Shown here in pieces: positions 61,201-64,000 of a stretch of 64,000 nucleotides of DNA. The notes beneath the pieces are model-generated. The model saw only the letters and a list, made by a program, of their open reading frames with translations, made no database searches and had not been told where the DNA came from. The stretch comes from Streptomyces sp. NK15101 (GTDB taxonomy: Bacteria > Actinomycetota > Actinomycetes > Streptomycetales > Streptomycetaceae). Position numbers and translations under genes: made by a program. Every line of letters begins with the position of its first letter. Within the stretch, counting starts at the first letter, position 1. The DNA is taken from contig NZ_JAINVG010000004.1 of NCBI RefSeq assembly GCF_020400725.1, forward strand, positions 124,001 through 188,000, read 5' to 3'.

Positions 61201-61530
61201 CTCGTTGAGCAGGGCGGTGCTGTACTCCGAGGCGGCGCGCACGATGAGCGCCGTCTTCTCGGCGTCCTGCGCCTCCTGCCAGGTGTCGATGGCCGACTTG
61301 ACCTGGAAGCTGCCCATGACGAGGCCGGTGAGCACGGGTATGCAGAGGATCGCGTTCAGCCGGGTGGGCACCCGCCAGTTGCGGGGCGAGAGCTTGCTGG
61401 AGCTGCCCCTGGGAACTTCCACGGGGGGCGGCGTCACGGGCACGTCCGCGGGCGACGCCGCCGTGCGCGACGGCGGCGTGAAGTTGCCCCGCGTCTCCTG
61501 CTCCGCGGAGCTTTCCTTGCTTCGCCTCAC
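58282..61530 (-). CDS. cvnA: Conservon sensor histidine kinase-like protein CvnA (first conservon)
   Basis: 1082 aa. A disordered N-terminus, then two membrane spans (about 55-77 and 386-406) around an extracellular nitrate/sulfonate-sensor-like domain of helices, then a HAMP-like region and kinase domain. The helix LFKLDHLATRMRRNGENLLVL carries the His (about 533); N-box LLENATTFS (about 602-610), G-box IHDKGIGL and GLFVVGRLADRHGI follow. The last 340 residues are Gln/Tyr/Glu-rich and disordered with a conserved end (SGLPRRVPKANLV and GPQVSRAPEDVRGRLSNLRRG). No response regulator is adjacent; it signals to CvnB-D. Confidence 0.95.
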   Translation of the reverse strand: MRRSKESSAEQETRGNFTPPSRTAASPADVPVTPPPVEVPRGSSSKLSPRNWRVPTRLNAILCIPVLTGLVMGSFQVKSAIDTWQEAQDAEKTALIVRAASEYSTALLNERDLTAGPLLAAKTPEDRKADEVTRAYAATDSAKSKFDEAVKNMPSGQGLERRLRLFQDEEPKLETLRKAAYTRSLDPVNTQLGYTGVQHYLMEFSNELGLGTGNITSYGRTVYAIQLSKGAESLQRSIGTQLLVRPSRDEAVFAQQSVAFNSYNYLEQIALGEFNSGGLPEDVDLLKKVMAGKAAEGEKRMAAAGVELPKGKDGSVYSGVASKIGTAKGAEGIKELKGEGITPETWMAVATAKFDGYSEVEKTLVDKAVTEAAAISDEAKTDAWVNGGIVVVALLAAFILAGMMARQMSRSMRELRTAAFGIAEQRLPMLVDQLSRTEPGRVDTRVQPIPIDSQDEIGEVARAFDQVHREAVRLAAEQAMLRGNVNAIFTNLSRRNQSLIEGQLTLITDLENNEADPDQLENLFKLDHLATRMRRNGENLLVLAGEEPGRRWDQPVPLVDVMRAASSEVEQYERIELAGVPEAEIHGQAVTDLVHLLAELLENATTFSSPQTKVRVTATRLPDGRVMVEIHDKGIGLTAEDFADINHKLANPPTVDAAVSQRMGLFVVGRLADRHGIRVQLRPSGEQAGTTSLIMLPDAITHGGGGEQPLQDDFTVSQIIPQQQQNAFEGGAPQPMLTAADLGFDDSRYEQPAGEERQLDPVNRSLQREGRRAALEAQAQGGDRPLFRDEAEPAEQYGQGQEFDQGQEYGGQQAQEYPAEQYPAQEYGQEYAAGYPQQDGFQQQDGYPQQQEDYAYPQQGYEAYPQQGYAEASYEASGTEHQQYGNAFDPQPHQAQWQDQSAYQGGYGQDFGAEPESAPSAPEQAAERVGFDRPGPTSSPAPDTGHALTDAGLPRRGSVAPQTQQVPQQPKPAQPVQQQNEADGSDEWRSTNDERWQRAGKLKDPKAGGVTSSGLPRRVPKANLVEGTAEQTPQGGPQVSRAPEDVRGRLSNLRRGVQQGRSAGTDTNGSGLGPGSTYNQER

Positions 61531-61870
61531 TCGACCAACAACCTCTCGGCGTCGGCACCTACGTTGTGCCGGTGTTTCGTTCAGGGCCGTACTACTCGGG
61601 AGTTCATGAATTGCAGCACGTGAAGGGGGTCCCTTCCAAACAGTGGGAAGCGGCCCCTTTCAGTGGTCCAGGCCTCACATAAAACGGGCATAAAGAGCGA
61701 GCCCCGCCAAATGACGGGGCTCATGTGAGCGCAGTGACACCGATCGGATGCGTCGGGTGTCCGGGGCGCCCCAATTCTCTGTCGAAATGTTATGAAGCCG
61801 AGGGCGGCCGTGTCGAAGGACACAGACCGCCCCTGGCAGGGGCATATGACAACTGCCCTGGCCGGCCCCG
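61531..61870. other. 340-bp intergenic region between the two conservons
   Basis: It contains the promoter region of the first cvnA and the 3' end region of the second cvnD. Visible structures: nested stems AAGGGG/CCCCTT and TTCC/GGAA (61623-61659), GAGCCCCG/CGGGGCTC (61699-61722) and GCCCCTG-G-CAGGGGC near 61830. No gene is supported; open frames are fragments. Confidence 0.7.
61699..61722 (-). terminator. Probable terminator after the second conservon
   Basis: GAGCCCCG-CCAAATGA-CGGGGCTC is an 8-bp stem with 8-nt loop; read on the minus strand it is followed by GCTCTTTATG, a short T-rich tail. Outer arms CTCACAT (61674-61680) and ATGTGAG (61721-61727) also match. Confidence 0.55.
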
Positions 61871-62449
61871 CTACTTGAGGCGTGCCATGAGGGCGTGCTC
61901 GACGAGCGTGATGAGGGCGCTCTTGGCGTCGGCGCGGTGGCGGGCGTCGGTGGTGATGATGGGGGTGTCGGGGCCGATCTGGAGGGCCTCGCGGACCTCT
62001 TCGGGCTGGTAGGGCTGGTTGCCGTCGAAGCCGTTGAGGGCGATGACGAAGGGGAGGCCCGAGTTCTCGAAGTAGTCGACGGCGGGGAAGCAGTCGGCGA
62101 GGCGTCGGGTGTCGACCAGGACGACGGCGCCGATGGCGCCGCGGACGAGGTCGTCCCACATGAACCAGAAGCGGTCCTGGCCCGGGGTACCGAAGAGGTA
62201 CAGGATCAGGTCCTGGTCCAGGGTGATGCGGCCGAAGTCCATGGCGACGGTCGTCGTCGTCTTGCCACCGGTGTGCGTCAGATCGTCGATGCCGGCCGAC
62301 GCGGAGGTCATGACGGCTTCGGTACGCAGCGGGTTGATCTCCGAGACGGCGCCGACGAACGTGGTCTTGCCCACGCCGAAGCCGCCCGCCACCACGATCT
62401 TCGCGCTGGTGGTCGATCTGGCCGCGCCGCTAGAGCTTGCGAAGTCCAC
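61871..62449 (-). CDS. cvnD: Conservon GTPase CvnD (second conservon)
   Basis: 192 aa, near-identical in protein to the first CvnD (only a few changes: one Gly fewer at the start, Gly for Asp after THTG and Lys for Arg at the end). The same P-loop and G3 motifs apply. It overlaps cvnC by 20 bp. See the gene-conversion finding. Confidence 0.96.
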   Translation of the reverse strand: MDFASSSGAARSTTSAKIVVAGGFGVGKTTFVGAVSEINPLRTEAVMTSASAGIDDLTHTGGKTTTTVAMDFGRITLDQDLILYLFGTPGQDRFWFMWDDLVRGAIGAVVLVDTRRLADCFPAVDYFENSGLPFVIALNGFDGNQPYQPEEVREALQIGPDTPIITTDARHRADAKSALITLVEHALMARLK

Positions 62450-62834
62450 TGAGCACCCTTTCGAGCAGTGTGACGTCCGGCGTGCCGCCGGTCTCTCCGT
62501 TGCCCGGCTGGTGGATCGCCACCATGCCGGCCTCCGCCAGGTCGGCCACGAGGATCCGGGCGACGCCGAGCGGCATCGACAGGAGGGCCGACACCTCGGC
62601 CACGGACTTGACCTCGCGGCAGAGGTGGCAGATCCGCTGGTGCTCCGGAAGGAGCGTGGCGAGGTGTGCCGGGTCGGCCGTGGTGCTGACCAGCGCCTCG
62701 ATGGCGAGCTGGTAACGCGGCCGGGTCCGGCCGCCGGTCATCGCGTACGGACGCACCAGCGGCTGGTCGCCCTCATGCCCGTACTCGTCGACTGAGGCGC
62801 CGTACGGATCGTGAGAGGCGGGGGGCGGGGTCAT
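62430..62834 (-). CDS. cvnC: Conservon protein CvnC, DUF742 (second conservon)
   Basis: 134 aa with a short N-terminus (MTPPPASHDPYGASVDEYG) and the same DUF742 domain as the first copy, with about 80% identity in that part. It is separated from cvnB by 165 bp, unlike the tight first copy, and that gap contains a GGACGGA/TCCGTCC stem (about 62969-62990). Confidence 0.95.
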   Translation of the reverse strand: MTPPPASHDPYGASVDEYGHEGDQPLVRPYAMTGGRTRPRYQLAIEALVSTTADPAHLATLLPEHQRICHLCREVKSVAEVSALLSMPLGVARILVADLAEAGMVAIHQPGNGETGGTPDVTLLERVLSGLRKL

Positions 62835-62999
62835 GAATCCTCCGGGCGTGACAGCAAGACTTCTGCCGTCTGATGGGGCCGGTGGGGGGCCGGGTGGGGC
62901 GGCCGGACGATGAACAGTGCCCAGAGCGGTACGGAGGGGCGTATCGCTCTGCGGGTCGGTCGGTGCGGACGGATGTGGGGTCCGTCCGCCGTGCGTGAC

Positions 63000-63422
63000 C
63001 TAGTGGAGCAGGCTGCCCTGGAGCTCCGCACGGAGATCCGGGGTGAGGACGCTGCCGGCCCGGTCGACCAGCAGCGCCATCTCGTAGCCCACGAGGCCGA
63101 TGTCGCACTCGGGGTGAGCGAGCACGGCCAGCGAGGAGCCGTCGGAGACGGACATCAGGAAGAGGAAGCCGCGCTCCATCTCCACCACGGTCTGTGCCAC
63201 GGGTCCGCCCTCGAAAATCCGGGACGCGCCCGCGGTCAGCGAGGTCAGTCCGGACGCGACCGCCGCCAGCTGGTCGGCGCGGTCGCGGGGGAATCCTTCG
63301 GACATGGCCAGCAGGAGTCCGTCGGCGGAGACCACCACCGTGTGGGACACCCCGGGGGTGTTGTCCACGAAGTTGGTGATCAACCAGTTCAGATTCTGCG
63401 CCGCCTGGCTCATCGCGTTCAA
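63000..63422 (-). CDS. cvnB: Conservon roadblock/LC7 protein CvnB (second conservon)
   Basis: 140 aa, nearly identical to the first CvnB over its length (few substitutions, such as PVAQ for AVNQ). Start TTG 63422 has AGGAG 6 nt upstream and follows the cvnA stop directly. Confidence 0.95.
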   Translation of the reverse strand: MNAMSQAAQNLNWLITNFVDNTPGVSHTVVVSADGLLLAMSEGFPRDRADQLAAVASGLTSLTAGASRIFEGGPVAQTVVEMERGFLFLMSVSDGSSLAVLAHPECDIGLVGYEMALLVDRAGSVLTPDLRAELQGSLLH

Positions 63423-64000
63423 CTAACGCTCCTGCTGATGGTTCGGACCGAGGTGGTGGCTACCCGTGGTCGAGTTGCCGGCCTGGCGGCCCTGCTGGAT
63501 GCCGCGGCGCAGATTGGTGAGCCGGCCGCGGACGTCGTCGGGTGCACGCGAGACCTGGGGGCCGGCCGTGTGGGCCTGCTCCTGTGCGGTCCCGGGTACG
63601 AGGTTGGCCTTCGGCACACGGCGCGGAAGACCGGAGGTGGTGACGCCGCCGGCCGCGGGCTTGCGCACCCGCTCCGCCTGGCGCACCAGCTCGTCGTTGG
63701 GCGAGGTCCGCCAGGCGGCCCCGCCGTTCTGGCGGCCGTCACCGGCCGGGTCACCGGCCGGGCGGGGCGCCGGAGCGGACGGCTGCGACACGACCGGGGT
63801 CGGCATCGTCTGCGCCGGGTCCGCCTGGTAGGCCCGCTGCTGCCCCTGCTGCGACCAGTTGCCTTCCAGCGTGTCGTACAGCGGGGTGCGACCGTCGCCC
63901 GCGCCACCGGCCGGCGGCAGGGCCTCCGGACGGCGCGGCTGCTGGAGCTGCGGCTGCCGTCCGGCCGGCTCGGCCGGACGCGGGGCACCGAAGTCGTCGC
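63423..64000 (-). CDS. cvnA: Conservon sensor CvnA (second conservon), C-terminal fragment
   Basis: The gene runs out of the window; 192 C-terminal residues are visible. They are the Pro/Gln-rich disordered tail followed by the same conserved end as the first CvnA (GGVTTSGLPRRVPKANLV, GPQVSRAPDDVRGRLTNLRRG, and a C-terminal QER). The kinase domain is beyond 64000. Confidence 0.9.
   Translation of the reverse strand, partial: DDFGAPRPAEPAGRQPQLQQPRRPEALPPAGGAGDGRTPLYDTLEGNWSQQGQQRAYQADPAQTMPTPVVSQPSAPAPRPAGDPAGDGRQNGGAAWRTSPNDELVRQAERVRKPAAGGVTTSGLPRRVPKANLVPGTAQEQAHTAGPQVSRAPDDVRGRLTNLRRGIQQGRQAGNSTTGSHHLGPNHQQER

Overview
The window is a high-GC actinomycete chromosome segment, almost certainly Streptomyces. 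Codon third positions are nearly all G or C, start codons are a mix of ATG, GTG and TTG, and the order ilvBNC - serA - proline catabolism - leuB - ilvE - cimA - accB/accE - two conservons follows the S. coelicolor core region that I recall as about SCO5511 to SCO5544. Locus numbers are from memory. The segment is mostly conserved core, with a few accessory insertions.

Layout. 1-10.7 kb: an MMPL transporter coupled to a RimJ/RimL-type acetyltransferase, a small membrane protein, a large AAA/LuxR (LAL-type) regulator, a minus-strand group (aldo/keto reductase, sugar-dehydrogenase-like lipoprotein, DUF6191-like small protein) and a D-2-hydroxyacid dehydrogenase. 10.8-14 kb: a membrane PAS-GGDEF-EAL protein whose EAL half has lost its catalytic signature. 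14-20 kb: ilvB-ilvN-ilvC behind a leader peptide and transcription attenuator, then serA and an apparently autoregulated TetR gene. 20-25.4 kb: a quinone-oxidoreductase-like enzyme, then a PucR-type regulator divergent from proline dehydrogenase and glutamate-semialdehyde dehydrogenase. 25.4-30 kb, the accessory part: an alpha/beta hydrolase divergent from an AAC(2')-I-like acetyltransferase, a PadR module, a decayed IS1341-type tnpB element and the stump of a LysR gene. 30-32.5 kb: leuB and ilvE. 32.5-40 kb: an NCS1 permease divergent from a fused UreAB, a variant UreC, agmatine deiminase, a TetR and an MHS-type permease. 40-42 kb: cimA behind a second leader peptide and attenuator. 42-46.9 kb: a TPM-like membrane protein, a second sliding-clamp-like protein, a YceI protein and secreted or membrane proteins. 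47-53.3 kb: a secreted GH101 and PL8 polysaccharide-degrading pair with a LacI-type operator. 53.5-55.3 kb: accB and accE. 56.6-64 kb: two tandem minus-strand conservons (cvnABCD); the second cvnA runs off the end of the window.

How they work together. Branched-chain amino acid synthesis is the main theme: ilvBNC, leuB, ilvE and cimA lie within 28 kb. ilvB and cimA each sit behind a short peptide rich in Ile/Leu/Val or Ile codons, followed by a terminator with the same CGAGGGGTTTTTT core, which suggests a shared attenuation logic. At least nine start codons lie 12-13 nt downstream of the first base of a TAnnnT hexamer with no ribosome-binding site, so leaderless transcription is common here.

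The most interesting candidates are the urease-like / agmatine-deiminase island with paired operators, the two attenuators, the GGDEF protein with a dead EAL domain, and the near-identical cvnD copies, which look like recent gene conversion.
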